This document shows positions 12,122 through 24,546 of a stretch of 64,000 nt of DNA, piece by piece. The notes under the pieces were generated by a model. That model was given only the letters and a program-made list of their open reading frames with translations. It made no database searches and had not been told where the DNA came from. A program made the position numbers and the translations under genes. This DNA is from Triglochin maritima (lineage: Eukaryota > Streptophyta > Magnoliopsida > Alismatales > Juncaginaceae): NCBI GenBank assembly GCA_963682175.1, contig OY821771.1, positions 29,780,201 through 29,844,200 on the forward strand, given 5' to 3'. Position 1 is the stretch's first letter. Each line of letters opens with the position of its first letter.

Positions 12122-13375
12122 GCCAGCTTGTTTGGACCAAACGAACTAACTTCTTTGGTCACCGAGTGAGTATGTTAGTACAAAATGAGCCGAATTGTTT
12201 GGAACAACGACCAGCTCATTTACGGCAACGAGACAACTTGTTTGGACCAAATCAGTGATGATCCAAACCCATTAGAAGATAACCCAAAATAAATCACAAA
12301 ATGGTCCAAAAATCAAGAGATAAAACCGAAAAATGAGACTAAAATAAAACTTACATGATGGAAATCGATCTTAATACTGCGAGTGTATTAGGTAGGATGG
12401 TTGGAGTGAGGTTCTAGGATTTAGGGGAGAAATATGTTGGGAGAATTAAGGATGTTGGGAAGGAAAAATGTTTGATTTGTAATTAGGACAAAAATAACAA
12501 GGACAAATGTGACATTTGGTATTATTTTTAAGGTAATCAAAAGTCAATGACCCTCAAATAAATAGACCCTCAGTCGCTGGCCTTGTAATATATTTTTGGT
12601 TTTTTTTATCTACTATACTCCCCACTCTATTTTAAATCTCAACCTCCCAAACAATAGAATAAGACTTGTTAGTATTCGATCACTGGTCTTGATTATCTCA
12701 AGACAAGGGATCTCTCAATTGAGGAAATCCCAGTTGGTAAATGTTATTATTATTTTAACTGACTTGTATCCATGTTTTATTCAATCCTAGGTCAGTCATG
12801 GATCACAAATAACTATTTATTTTGTGAATTTAAGAGAAAATGTAAAATTAGACATAAGGCAGATTAATTAATTCCCAATGAACTACACAACAAAACACCA
12901 ATAAAGATAATATTAGTTTGCTTAATATATCTTTGGTTTCAGATGAACTTGTAAAGGGATCGAATCGACCATGTGAGTCCTATTAAAAACCTAATAACCG
13001 CATTAAGGGTTTCTTCTATAAAAAATGGAATTAATTTTCATTAGTAGGTTAACTGTGATATGCAACTAGGGCTGGCAATTCGGGTCATGACGCGAAATTT
13101 GAACCCAAGCCTGACGTTAAATTTTCATGTTCGGGTTGACTCATTTTTGGTTCGTGTCAAATTCGGGTCGAGTTCAGGTTGAAAGAAGTATTTCGTGCAA
13201 TTCGAGTCGACACGAATAACCCAAACTAAAATGAAATGAATGACCCCTAACCCCATGCCTCACATTCACGTCTCCTCACCACTATTCACTTGTTTAGCCG
13301 ACTTCTCCTTACAACACCCTCTAGCCGATTTCTCCTCTTGTCATCGCCGCTCACCAGCCTCTCGTCGTCTCCTCT

Positions 13376-13555
13376 TGTTGTCTTCTCTCGCCGTTTGCAC
13401 TCTCCAGCCTCTCGTTGTCTCCTCTTGTTGTCGTCATCCTCTCTAGTCTCTTATCGTCTCCACTCTCCAGCCTATCACCGTCTCCTCTCGTCGTCGTTGT
13501 CCTCTCTAGTCTCTTGCCATTTCCACTCTCCAGTCTCTGGTCGTCTCCTCCAACC
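13376..13555. repeat. 63-bp pyrimidine-rich tandem repeat, about 3 units
   Basis: Units begin with CCTCTCTAGTCTCTT at 13438 and 13501, with CACTCTCCAGCCTCT in each. The several overlapping serine/leucine-rich open frames here are products of this repeat. Copy B has the same at about 45317-45500. Confidence 0.75.
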
Positions 13556-14046
13556 TCTCGACGTCCTCATCAACGTAAAAAGGGGAAATCTCATGTTAGT
13601 GATGTTGAACCTTTTTTCAGAAAATGTCAGTTGTCGACATTGGAGAACCAACCCGACCAAATAAACATATACTTTTTTAGTGATATGGAATTATGGATCT
13701 ACTCAATACTCATAACACTGCAACTGAACTTTGTTAAATTTGTTGTACGAGTTCATTTAATTTTAAAGTTCCATTATCATGTAGGAATGCAATTAATTCC
13801 CTCTGAAAGATACTCATTAACAACTCAAAATTTGAAGTGCATATTGGAAATCAATCAATACCCTCCACTTGTAAATAGTCTTCTAAATGGAATAAGTGGA
13901 TGTGATTGGCAATGAAAATGATCTAGTGAACTGTAACATGGAAGTATTAGAAGTAGAACAAGTCGACACTAGTAACATAAGTTCAAACCCAAAAGGAAAA
14001 GTGAAACAATTTTTTTAAGAGATCGCACGTTTGGACATTTTTTGAG

Positions 14047-15475
14047 ATGCTCGAGGACCAACCCGACCAAATAAAGAGATCAAAATGCAAAGCTTGTAGG
14101 GTGACTTACATTAATGATGATAAATTTGGGACTGGAAACATGCAACATCATATTAAAGTTTGTCCTAGGATTAGTTCTTGTGATATTGGAAAAATGTTGC
14201 TAGAGGGCAATGGTAGTAGTGAGTCAGGTTGTTGGGGATGCATAATGAAAAGTTTGATTCTGAAAAGTACAATGAGTTACTTGGGTCTGCGATTGTGACG
14301 CATGATTTCCCATTCGAGTTTGTTGAATATGAGGGAGTTGAGACAATTTGTCAATACTTGAGGCATGATGTTCATGTTGTTAGTAGAAATATTAGAAAAG
14401 TGAAATGCATCAAAATGTTTCATCGATAAAATGTTAGAGTTAAGACATTGTTACTTCCAAATCCTAGTCGAATAAGTTTGACTTCCGATTTGTGGAGTTT
14501 TTGACATCTGATGGTTACATATCTTTAACTGCACATTTTATTGATAATGATTGGAAGTTGCAAAAAATAATCTTAAACGTTTTGTATCTTCCACGTCCAC
14601 ACTCTGGTATTGTCTTGTGTGATGTCGTTTCTAATATGTTGCTTGAATGGGTATTGAGAAATAATATATTTGGAATTACTTTAGAAAATGCTAGTGCTAA
14701 TGATGTTTCAGTGGATGAGTTGAGAGTAGACTTGAACTCAAAATGACTGCTTGAGTGTGGTGATTTTTTTTCATTTGCGGCGTTGTGCTCATGTGCTGAA
14801 TTTGATTGTGCAAGATGGCTTGAAGGGAATTGAATCCTCGATGAGAAAGTAAGGGAGAGTGTAAAGTATGTAAATGGTTCTCAAGTTAGAAAGAAAAGTT
14901 TCTTGAATGTGTTAGCCTAGTCTCTATCGATGGTAAAAGTGGTTTGTGTCAAGATGTGGCGACGAGATGGAATTCTACATATCTTATGCTTGATAGTGCT
15001 TTATTTTATCGTCGTGTGTTTCAACATTTGGCATTGGTTGATTTGAACTACAAAGAGTGTCCATCAAGTGAGGCGTGAGAGAGAATTGAAATGGTTCACA
15101 AGTTCTTGAAGGTCTTTCTGAAGCCACTCTGATAGTCTCTGGAACTGAGTATCCATTAGTCTCTGGAACTGAGTAAGCCACTTCTTCTTTGTACTTTCCT
15201 TTCATTATTTACTGTTATTCTACTTTGAAAGATACATTGTAGAGTGATGATGAGTATATGTCTTCTATGGAAACCAAGACGTGGTTGAAATTTCAAAAAT
15301 ATTGGGCTACCTTTAGTGATACATTAGCTATTGCTTCAATATTTGATCCTCATTAGTGACATCCTTCAATATTTGGCCTTTTTGTAGATTTTATCTGCAA
15401 AAAGATTTATGACACAGATTGTAGTGAGGTATCCACACTACATAAGATGATAAATACTTTATTGTGAGTACTTAA
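14047..15475 (+). pseudogene. hAT transposase pseudogene (copy A)
   Basis: Pieces in different frames occur in the expected order of a plant hAT (RICESLEEPER-like) transposase. First a BED-type zinc finger at 14077-14170 ('CKACRVTY' ... 'HHIKVCPR'). Then a helical segment with 'EKYNELLGSAIVTHDFPFEF' (14245-14330). Then the start of the RNase H-like core ('ISLTSDLW', 'YISLTAHFIDNDWKLQK', 14480-14580), and a 'DVATRWNSTYLMLDSALFY'-like stretch near 14955-15010. Several frameshifts and stops separate them. I see no C-terminal hATC dimerisation domain. Not functional. Confidence 0.8.
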
Positions 15476-16972
15476 CAAATTTGGGCGGTGGTATGCATTC
15501 TTCAAGTACATATCAAGTATGTCATCCTAAAAAGGCCAAGACAATCATTGAACGTTTTAATGCTAATTACTCACTTTTAAGGTGATTTTTCTACTTCTTC
15601 GAGTTTCACTCTTAATATTTTCATACTCTAGTTGCGTTTTAATGGTTTTTCAAAGTTTATGAATTTTATTTGTGTTGTGACTTATGAATTGTGATGAATG
15701 TTTTTGGATTTTGGATAAAGTTTATGAATGTTATGAAGATTATCATTATGGATGTATGATTTTTTGTAAACAAATTTGTGATGTTGAATGTTAAGTATTG
15801 GTGCAGGTTTATTATTTACTTTGTATCAGTTCGTATGTTTGAGTTAATCAGGTTAATTTGTGTCAATCAGGTCAGTTCGAGTTGTTCAGGTTAATTCGTG
15901 TTTGCGTTGACACGAACATGAAAAATGGAATCGTGTCAACGTGGGTTGTGTTCGGGTTATCTAATTCTTGTTCAGGTTTAAGATTAGATTTTCTTGTTCG
16001 TGTTCATGTCGATCATTTCATTTTAATTCGTGTTCGTGTTTGAGTTCGGGTTGAGAAAAACAATTCGTGTTAACTTGTGTGTGAAACACAAAACGAAACA
16101 CGAATTTGCCTCCCACTCCATCTAATTGATATATTGCCCATTGGTGCTTTTCCGAAACCATGTTATGACTAGACAAAAAGTTTGTGTGTGTGATGTTGTC
16201 GTGGGCAGTGGCAGTGGAGAAAATGGCAAATCCACCCTACTGTAGATTTGTGCATCGAAACAAGAATTGGAGGCGGTGGCGATGTCCTTGATGTGGTGGG
16301 GGAGCTAGAGCTTTTCAAGGCAAAAGATGCCTTGAAGTGAACTGTAATGTCTACAATGAATGGAGTATCAAAGGCATATTCAACCATCGATCTAACGCCC
16401 TAGCAAACTGTGTTTACTCAACCGATCATGGGAGGATTCACCGAGTTATCGATTCACGTATCTAATTTTTCTGGACAAAAACAAATCATGTTAAACGAAC
16501 AACATCAATAGTATACCAACCAAATAGGGGTTCGAGCCTAATAAAGTGAGAATTTAGACTTTTTAGGGTCATTTATGAGAATTTACAACATGTTGAAAGA
16601 AAATCATGAGTAAAAACTTCCCATGAAAACCATTTCTTGTCCTTTCATCATTATAGTCTTATTAGTTAAGAAGTAAAATAAACAAAGTGTGTTGCAAAGA
16701 CATATAAATTTTTCATTCCATTCAATTATCATATTTTGAAACTGAAACTAAGAATAACTTTTCTTGTTTTTCTTTTAACTAATACGTGAATGTAACAAAG
16801 GAACACTACTTCATTTACTTCTAATACCAACATCAATTTGATATTGGGGGTCTATTTTCTTCTATAAGTAACAATGTTATTTTAAATTCATCTCATATAA
16901 TGATTGTTTAAAAAGTTTATATTCTAACGTAGTTTCAACTTTCAAGTAGTAACGTGAAACCTATTACATTTT

Positions 16973-17159
16973 GTGGTTTTTGCTTGGGTGCGCATCTAAA
17001 AGTCGTTTATATTGCTCCAGAATGCCCACGAATCCACCTATTTGTTTGGGTACACCTCTGTCAAATTCTGTCAAACCATTCTGTGACACCGTTAGTTGCC
17101 CCCATTAAGTCCCACCGTTAAGTCGAAATCAACTGATAAATGATCAGACTCACACCCAC
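16973..17159. repeat. Left arm of the MULE, copy A, truncated
   Basis: Same sequence as the left terminal region 48891-49077 of the MULE in copy B, including the preceding ATTACATTTT. It is cut where copia LTR sequence begins at 17162. Confidence 0.7.
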
Positions 17160-17161
17160 CG

Positions 17162-18881
17162 ATTACTAACCCCTCTTTAGTTTCCTTGAGAAGAATATCT
17201 CTGAAAACTAAAACTAATCTTAAGAATTAAGGAAATTTCGTGGAGAATTATGGAGAGAGATTTTTGCATGAGAAAATAATGAATGAATTAATGAGGTAAT
17301 GAGATAAACTTGTATTTATAAGTTCTCTCCAAATTACCTATTCATGTGCAACCTCTTGCCCATGATTTCATGCAAACTTCCATCTAACCATCCATTAATC
17401 ACTAACAAATAATCTCAGCCACGAATTAAATCAATTATGGACCAATTCCATGCATGATCTAATTAATTCTTACATTAATTCTGCAGATAACCGTCTGGAC
17501 CGGTCGACCGTTTAGAGGTTCGGTCGACCGCTCGAACCAAGTTTCGGTCGACCGTTGGACACTCGGTCGACCGTTCACAACAATAAAATATTTCATCGCA
17601 ATGTTCGGTCGACCGACCGATAGATTCGGTTGACCGTTCCGAACAGATAAAAATTCCCTATTATCGGTGGAGACGTGTCCGGTCGACCATTTACTGCTAA
17701 CTGGTCGACCATTTTGCACAGTACTGCAGACTTGTCAAATTTTGGTTTAACCCCTACAAAATTTGACATTTCGGGATTAGTAGTAAATTCACAACTTATG
17801 TAACATATTATCCTATGTAATGATAAATCATTACACCCCATAATATTTACATCACATATGAATTTAATTTAGATTCTAATTATGTTATTAATCACAACAT
17901 AATTTTGATTTTGCTTGTTCACCCCATGTGTCATATTTTCTACATGAAACCCGACACATCTTATGAACTCAAAATTCCCATTTCTCGTTTCTCAGTTTTG
18001 TGGTGTGACCTATGGGAGGATCTAAACTAAGTCGCCAGTGATATTAAGAGCTTAATATCACAAGCTATAAGCGGTATCTAGCTACACATTATAGCTCTCA
18101 ATTAGTTAGATGTCTTAATTCTACTCGAACCAAAACCCGATCCATTTAGTGATGGAGTGCACCACTTGTGTCCGTCCCTTGCCTCATGATATTAAGAATA
18201 CACACAAAGTAGTATGGTGTCATCTTTGTATTGGTATTCGTTTCTTGATCTCGTTAAGCTAGTTATAAATATGTGACTTAACTCAAATCACATTATGCAT
18301 ATTATAACTCTGCTTTATCAAGGGGCCCACTAATATCATCACTCAATTAAGAGGGGCAATGATAATCTTTTGAATAACTATCTTCTCCAACAAAAGCCAT
18401 ACTTAACCAACTAATGCCTTTACACTACAATCATCGATAGCTCAAGACACTAGTCTAATTAAGCAATTCTTGAGTGATGGGATATAAGTCTCATATCAAA
18501 GGACCAAAGACACAGTAAAATATTAATGACACAGAAACACATTTCTATAATATTTTACTTGTTAGGTCAATTAAGTATACAAAAGTACTATTTTCCTCTT
18601 TTGTGTACCCGTGTTGTCACTCACTTGTTGAGCTACAATGATCTATGACCAACACGACAATCTTAACTCGGTAATTAATGTCCCATGTTAATTACCATGA
18701 TTGCGAATATCTTTTGTTTTATGTAAACCAATATCTTTTAGAGCTCTACGGTTAAGGACCAAGAGCCTCTTCCTTAACACTTGTAAAAGACGAATAACAT
18801 AAACAAGGAACAAAATGATTTCTCATTCAATTCATAATAATTGACATTTAAAGGTAAAACTTTTAGAACACATTCTTTTCA
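17162..18881 (-). repeat. C2 3' LTR, truncated
   Basis: Homologous to the inner part of the C2/C3 LTR starting about 314 bases in, and ending CATTCTTTTCA next to the polypurine tract at 18882. The LTR start is missing. It contains an expanded GGTCGACC array at about 17499-17710. Confidence 0.9.
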
Positions 18882-18965
18882 ATCTCCCACTTATTATTAA
18901 AGTTTTCTTTCACATACATACTCAATGTATAAAACAATAATAACTAGGGTAAACCCCATTACATA

Positions 18966-19730
18966 TCAATCATAAAGCCAATCTACATGGTTCCTCAATC
19001 CCAAGGACTCGAAATGCATTTCGCCCTTGGCTTGGGATAAGGGTTTTGTGAATGGATCAGTTGTGTTGTTGTTGGTGTCCACCCATAAAAGATTTATTTT
19101 GCCTTCGTCGATGAGGTCACGTGTCACGAAGTACTTACGATCCATGTACTTCACTTTGTGGTGTGACTTGGGATCCTTGATTTGCGAGATAGATGCACTA
19201 TTATCGCAAAATATCTCTATGGTCCCTCGCTCGAGGGAACTACTCCAAGCTCTTCAAGGAACTTCTTAATCCACACTCCTTCCTTGCTCGCTTCAGCGGC
19301 AACCATTACTTCGGAAGCAGTGGTTGAATCGGTTGTAGTGCTTTGCTTCCAACTACGCCAACTCACAGCTCCACCATTCAGAAGGAAGACGTATCCTGAT
19401 TGTGACCTTCTATCATCTGGGTCACTCATGAAACTCACATCCGAGTAACCCTCGGCTATCAACTCCCTTGTCCTCCATAAACAAGAATCTTATCCTTAGT
19501 CCGGTTAAGGTACTTCAGGATATTCTTGACCGCAGTCCAATGCTCAGGGCCTGCGTTGGATTGGTGACGACTTGTCACGCTCAGTGCATACGAGACATCG
19601 GGTCTTGTGCAAGTCATCGCGTACATGATCGACCCAATTGCCGAATCATAAGGGACATCCTTCATGTACTCTAAGTCCTTACGTGATTGTGCACGTTGAG
19701 ACTTCTTGAGTTGCACACCCATCTCATTGG
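18966..19730 (-). pseudogene. C2 RNase H domain, broken
   Basis: Three open pieces on the minus strand give the Ty1/copia RNase H. 19722-19459 is the RT/RNase H connection ('PYDSAIGSIMYAMTCTRPDV'). 19462-19217 carries the catalytic 'YSDVSFM' aspartate, 'SQSGYVFLLNGGAVSW' and the 'TASEVM' glutamate. 19154-18966 is the C-terminal tail ('NNTTDPFTKPLS'). The first two pieces are joined by a frameshift near 19460. A TAG at 19217 replaces a sense codon that is intact in C3. Confidence 0.85.
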
Positions 19731-20400
19731 CACACTGCCCTTTTTGGAGTTGTTCATCTCGAACCTTTCCAAGACCTTGTCAATGTATGTACGTTGACTT
19801 AGGCCATTGAGTCTACAGGATCTATCTCGATATATCTTGATTCCCAAGATGTATTGAGCCTCACCCATATCTTTCATTGAAAATGCAGATTTCAATGAAC
19901 TTCTCGTTTTGCTCAAGCAAAGGAATATGATTGCCCATAAGCAATATGTCATCGACATATAAGATTAGGAATACTACATGGCTCCCACTAACCTTCTTGT
20001 ATATACACGGTTCTTCCTTACTTTGAATGAAGTGAAGCTTCTTCACTTCCTCGTCAAAGCGTTTGTTCCAACTCCTTGATGTTTGCTTCAATCCATAAAT
20101 GAATCTTTGAAGCTTGCATACCTTCTCGCTATTCTTTGGATCTTCAAAACCTTGAGGTTGTACCATGTGCACATCCTCCTCCAACTTCCCATTAAGGAAC
20201 GCCATTTTGACATCCATTTGCCATATTTCATAATCATGAAATGCGGCAATAGCGAGCATAATCCGAATAGACTTGAACATGGCAACCGGTGAAAAGGTTT
20301 CATCATAGTCAATTCCTTGAACTTGAGTGAAACCCTTCGCTACAAGCCTCACTTTGTAGGTTGTCAAGTTCCCATCCATGTCCATCTTCCTCTTGAAAAC
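19671..20400 (-). pseudogene. C2 reverse transcriptase (RVT_2), frameshifted
   Basis: The frame 20385-19861 encodes the copia RT with 'AKGFTQVQGIDYDETFSPVA', 'QMDVKMAFLNG', 'YGLKQTSRSWNKRFDEEV' and the catalytic 'YVDDILL' motif. It shifts frame near 19920 and continues in 19958-19671 with 'KDMGEAQYILGIKI'. Another frameshift near 20400 separates it from the integrase frame. Catalytic aspartates are present. The domain would need two frame corrections to be expressed as part of one polyprotein. Confidence 0.88.
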
Positions 20401-21746
20401 CCATTTATTTTGAATGACTTTTTCCCTTGAGGAAGGTCAACCAAGCTCCATACTTGGTTATCATACATGGATTCTATTTCGGATTCCATGGCCTTAAGCC
20501 ATAGTTTGGAGTCTTCCCTTTCCATTGCTTCTTGGAAGGTCAAGGGATCATTGGTATCTAGTACCATGATTTCATGAAGTCCCAAATACAAGTCGGGTTT
20601 CTTCCTTTCCCTTGTTAACCTTCTTAGTTGTTTTGGTTCTTCTCGTGTCTCTTGAACTCCTTCCACAACTTCTTGAGGAGTGGGTTCACGTTCAACTCTT
20701 GACCGTACACTAGGTGGGGATGATTGAGATTCTCTCACAATTTCCTGCGAGGGTCTCTCACTCACGCTCCCACTAACCAAAGGAATCTCGGTTGGGCCTT
20801 CATGATCTTGAATGCCATCATTCATGTCATGATCATGTAGAGTATCTTGAGTTTCCTCAAGCACAACCCTACTCCCACTACTTTTTACTCTTTCCAGAAA
20901 TTCCTTTTCCAGAAATGTGGCATCCCTCTTTACAATCACTCGATTGGAGGTGATATGCCAAAAGTAGTATCCTCTTGTCTCACGAGGATAACCGATAAAG
21001 AAGCACTTATCCGCTTTTGGTTGAAGTTTGGTCGACATAAATTTCCTGACGTAAGCCTCACAACCCCAAATCTTGAGAAAATTGAGCTTGGGTGTTTTAC
21101 CACTCCATAGATCATAAGGAGTTTTCTCCACGGATTTGGATGGAACATTATTTAGTGTGTAAGCCGCAGTTTGTAGTGCATAACTCCAAAAGTAAAGAGG
21201 TAATTCCACATGACTCATCATTGACCGAACCATGTCGAGCAATGTCCTATTCCTCCTTTCGGATACCCCATTCCACTGAGGTGTACCGGGAGGGGTGAGT
21301 TGAGGTATAATACCAAACTCCTTTAGGAATGAGTCAAATGCGGCACTTAAGTACTCACCTCCACGATCCGTTCGTAGAGACTTGATTTTCTTGTCGAGCT
21401 GGTTCTCTACTTCATTCTTGAATTCTTTGAATTTGTCAAAGGATTCACTTTTGTTTCTCATTAGATAAACATAGCCATAACGACTATAATCATCCGTGAA
21501 CATAATGAAGTACCTGAAACCATCTCGTGCACTAGTACTCATTGGACCACATACATCGTAATGTATCAAATCCAACAAGCCACTCGCCCTTGGGCCTTTC
21601 TTCTTGAATGGCTTTTTGGTCATTTTTTCCATTAAACATGGTTGACACGTCTCCAATGATTTAAAATCAAGTAGACCAAGAAGGTTAGCTTCTCGCAATT
21701 TCTTGATGCGCTTTTCATTTATGTGACCAAGACGATAGTGCCACAA
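20364..21746 (-). CDS. C2 integrase and linker (partial Pol)
   Basis: A 460-residue open frame. It starts in the gag-pre-integrase zinc-binding region ('WHYRLGHINEKR' ... 'CQPCLMEK'), which supplies the HHCC pair pattern. The integrase core has all three acidic residues: D in 'IHYDVCGP', D in 'LRTDRGGEY', and E in 'NGVSERRNRT'. After the core comes the typical copia C-terminal region ('KTPYDLWSGKTP') and an acidic, serine-rich linker ending in 'LDTNDPLTFQEAMERED'. In an intact copia this is internal to one Gag-Pol protein; the M at 21746 is not a natural start. A stop separates it from the protease piece upstream (21773). Confidence 0.9.
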   Translation of the reverse strand: MWHYRLGHINEKRIKKLREANLLGLLDFKSLETCQPCLMEKMTKKPFKKKGPRASGLLDLIHYDVCGPMSTSARDGFRYFIMFTDDYSRYGYVYLMRNKSESFDKFKEFKNEVENQLDKKIKSLRTDRGGEYLSAAFDSFLKEFGIIPQLTPPGTPQWNGVSERRNRTLLDMVRSMMSHVELPLYFWSYALQTAAYTLNNVPSKSVEKTPYDLWSGKTPKLNFLKIWGCEAYVRKFMSTKLQPKADKCFFIGYPRETRGYYFWHITSNRVIVKRDATFLEKEFLERVKSSGSRVVLEETQDTLHDHDMNDGIQDHEGPTEIPLVSGSVSERPSQEIVRESQSSPPSVRSRVEREPTPQEVVEGVQETREEPKQLRRLTRERKKPDLYLGLHEIMVLDTNDPLTFQEAMEREDSKLWLKAMESEIESMYDNQVWSLVDLPQGKKSFKINGFSRGRWTWMGT

Positions 21747-21772
21747 GAGAGTATCATTCTCGTGAGTGGTCT

Positions 21773-22180
21773 TTAGTTTTTTTTATTGATATTAAAGATT
21801 TGTTTATTATTCAATTCAAGCAAATAGAAACCATTCCTTATGAATGCATTTGCATAGAAAACACCATTCTTCGATATAGATAAACAAGAATTTGAAATAT
21901 TTATATTAAAATTATCCATATCCAAACATGATACAGAAATAATATTCTTGTTAATCGAAGGCACATAATAAACATTCTTTAGACATAAATTTAAACCACT
22001 ACATAATTGAAGCACCACAAAACCTTGTGCAACCGTAGAAATCCTCGCACCATTTCCGACCTTCAATTCTACCTCGTTCCTTACAAGTTCCTTCCTATCC
22101 GTGAGTAGCTGCACATTAGAAACTATGTGAGCACAAGATCCGGTATCAATTACCCAATCCTGGACAGAGGTGGCTAAATT
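21773..22180 (-). pseudogene. C2 protease
   Basis: The minus strand from about 22178 carries the retropepsin active site 'WVIDTGSCAHI' (near 22150), followed by the open frame 22114-21773 ('YYVPSINKNIISVSCLD' is the typical copia protease C-terminal region). A one-base loss next to the end of gag puts protease out of frame with gag; in C1 the same junction is in frame. Catalytic D-T-G-S is intact here. Confidence 0.82.
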
Positions 22181-23073
22181 TATTCAATAACAAATATACC
22201 TTTGGCCTTTTTGGGGTGCCGACGTTCAATCACTCCATTGTCAAGGTCTTCCTTGTACTTGGGGAAATTTGGCCGGATGTGTCCTTTTTCACCGCAGTGA
22301 AAGCACTCCGTATTGGGAGTTGGAGATTTCTGAGATTTCCCCCTCGAGGCACTCTTATGAGCACCTCCTACTCCCTTGCTCTTGATTGAACCACTTTTGG
22401 TATATTTGCCCTTTCCTTTACCAATCTTTTGGCTCCTCCCATGGACGGCAAGGACTTGCTTGTCCCTACCCTTGCCCATGTCAACTTCAGTAGTTTTGAG
22501 AGCGTTGTGCAGTTCCTCACGACTCACCCCTTTTTCACGCACGTGGTAGTGCATCACAAAGTCCTTAAAGGAAGGGGCTAGAGAGCCAAGAATCATATCT
22601 TCAGCAATGTCCTCGGGCATTGGTGAAGAGAGCTTTGCCAACTTCTCAAGGTACCCTTGCATCGTGAGAAAATGCATGGATACCGATGTTCCCTCCGCCA
22701 TATGGCACCTTGTGAGTGCGATGATGGTCTTATAGCGCTCCTTTCGGGCACTATCCATGAGCATCTTAGATAAAGCCTCCATGGTCTTCTTGGGTTTCGA
22801 ATCCAAGTATTTCGCTTGAAGCGAGTCACCCATGGATGCTAGCATAAGACCGTGAACTTGGTTCTCTTGGTCTTCCCACTTGGCTTTAGCCTCCTTCTCT
22901 TCATCGGTTAATCTCTCATTCCATTTTGGGATTGGACCTTCCAAAATGTGAGACAGTTTCTCAAACTTTAACACGATGTTGAGTTTGAGTTGCCAACTAA
23001 TGAAGTTTGAGCCATCATTTGCTAAAGGGTGTTTTTCTATCATGGATCGTACGATAGGTTGGATGTTCGACAT
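22180..23073 (-). CDS. C2 gag
   Basis: About 297 residues, starting at 'MSNIQPIVRSMIEK' (23073). The upstream methionine at 23169 is less likely because C1 shares similarity only from this point. It is a UBN2-type copia Gag with 'HILEGPIPKWNE' and 'SLAPSFKDFVMHYH' followed by a basic tail. The zinc knuckle reads C-x2-C-x4-H-x4-F: the last cysteine is replaced by phenylalanine near 22268, so nucleic-acid binding is probably impaired. The frame ends at 22180 through a frameshift just before protease. Confidence 0.88.
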   Translation of the reverse strand: MSNIQPIVRSMIEKHPLANDGSNFISWQLKLNIVLKFEKLSHILEGPIPKWNERLTDEEKEAKAKWEDQENQVHGLMLASMGDSLQAKYLDSKPKKTMEALSKMLMDSARKERYKTIIALTRCHMAEGTSVSMHFLTMQGYLEKLAKLSSPMPEDIAEDMILGSLAPSFKDFVMHYHVREKGVSREELHNALKTTEVDMGKGRDKQVLAVHGRSQKIGKGKGKYTKSGSIKSKGVGGAHKSASRGKSQKSPTPNTECFHCGEKGHIRPNFPKYKEDLDNGVIERRHPKKAKGIFVIE

Positions 23074-24534
23074 TTTTCTACAAAATAAATCATACAGGAT
23101 TTTAATGCCAATTTTATGTTTATTATACATACATACAAATGTAAATGGTGCAATCCAAGATCCCATCAATTGTAATATAGACTAGCTAAGGGCTATCGAA
23201 TACATTACAATATCAAGGTAAGAAAAACATTTTTCTAATCACAACCTTTTTGAATTTTAGCAACATTAGCATCTTCAAACTCTTGTGATTCTTGTCGTTT
23301 TAATTATGAGGGAATACGACCTATCCTCGTAAGAAAAACTCTTTCCCAAAACCGAGTGAGGGCTCTAGGTAATGTTAAGAAAACTTATTTTCATTTGATA
23401 CGAGATACGTTTATCCATTGTATTCACAACTAAACATACTTGGGGTTCACTAGGGTGAAAACGCACCTCATATATCTAATCGTGGCACAACAATAGACAA
23501 CCATTATATCTCCCACTATTCCCAAAGATGAAGGGAGCTATCTCCCGTTAAGGGCGAGCAGAGTATCCCTCGATCGATGGCTGCTAGTGGATGAAATAAG
23601 AAGGAAAATTACTCTTAATTTTTGTTGAACAATTTCATGTATTAACATGCGATTCAGAATTTTAGGTTATCATGCATATTACCATTCATACACATCCTAA
23701 CATTCAATCACATTCATCACATGCATAGTAGAAATTAAAAACAGAAATTAAACCATTCACACAATCCACATCGTGTGAGTTTATATGTTCCCTTTGATCC
23801 TTGATCCTCGATCCCTGATCTTCGATCCTCGATCGATGCGCTACAGCGGCGACTTCCTCTTACACCGGAGATGTAGATTTTACAGAAAATAAACATGCTC
23901 CTCACATTCGATAAAAACCGACTAGTGCAAGTCTTATGAAAAACCTCTCATATGCAATGCAATTACCTAAAGATAGAAAGACAGATTTTGGATTTTACAT
24001 ATAAATAAGCCCCTGTATAATAATAATTACATACATTCATAGTTGCTGATTTGGAACATATAAACTCACAATTCCTGCAAAAACAACTCGAGCAACGCAT
24101 ACACGCATGTCCAATCTAAACTATTTAATCTAGATTATCAAGCATCTAAAATCAAACAATTCTAGAAAAATCATTTGAAATCCATTAAAATGATTTTAAT
24201 GCATCCATAGTTCAAAATTAATTATTTTGAACCGCCGTTCATCCAATTTCCAAATGGAAAGATGAACTTTAGTCCTTTTCGGTTTTGTCGATTCCTTTAT
24301 AAAATAATCATTTAAAATAAAACATAATTCTATAAATTAGACAAATGTCTAAATTTCAATTCTAACAATCATGTGTGATGTTTTAAAACATATAAAACCA
24401 TCAAAACGAATTTATTAGAATTTTATCAACAAACATTGAAAAACTCGAAAAAGACAGAAAACCGAATTGTTTTGATCCCAGATGGTAGCCTAAATTGATT
24501 TTATAGTCTAAATCAAAGATAATATGAATCAAAA
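23074..24534 (-). other. C2 5' leader, non-coding
   Basis: Paralogous to the C1 leader, with the same GATCCTCGATC-like repeats near 23797-23842. No coding signal seen. Confidence 0.6.
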
Positions 24535-24546
24535 GCTCTGATACCA
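24535..24546 (-). other. C2 primer binding site (initiator tRNA-Met)
   Basis: The minus strand reads TGGTATCAGAGC directly inside the LTR start at 24548, as in C1. Confidence 0.92.

Larger units (their letters stand above)
13067..16118 (+). mobile_element. Degenerate autonomous-type hAT element (copy A)
   Basis: The left end TAGGGCTGGCAATTCGGGTC and the right end, read inverted (GGAGTGGGAGGCAAATTCGTG), form an imperfect inverted repeat. Both ends are followed inwards by CGGGT/CGTGT-rich subterminal repeats. Between them lie hAT transposase remnants. I could not find a convincing 8-bp target duplication. An identically decayed copy lies at 45009-48041. Confidence 0.65.
12296..17160. repeat. 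4.8-kb direct duplication, copy A
   Basis: Nearly identical along its whole length to 44235-49077, with scattered substitutions and small indels. It contains a degenerate hAT element and, at its right end, the left arm of a MULE. The left boundary shares only ACA with the copy B boundary. The right end stops abruptly at copia LTR sequence. No host gene seen. Confidence 0.95.

Noticed and set aside
13240..13915. Three overlapping plus-strand frames rich in serine and leucine
   Set aside because: They are translations of the 63-bp pyrimidine repeat within the hAT element; no single frame is better supported.
17459..17841. Minus-strand frames with 'NGRP' and 'RSTE' repeats
   Set aside because: They translate the GGTCGACC array of the copia LTR (also at 25157-25558), not a protein gene.
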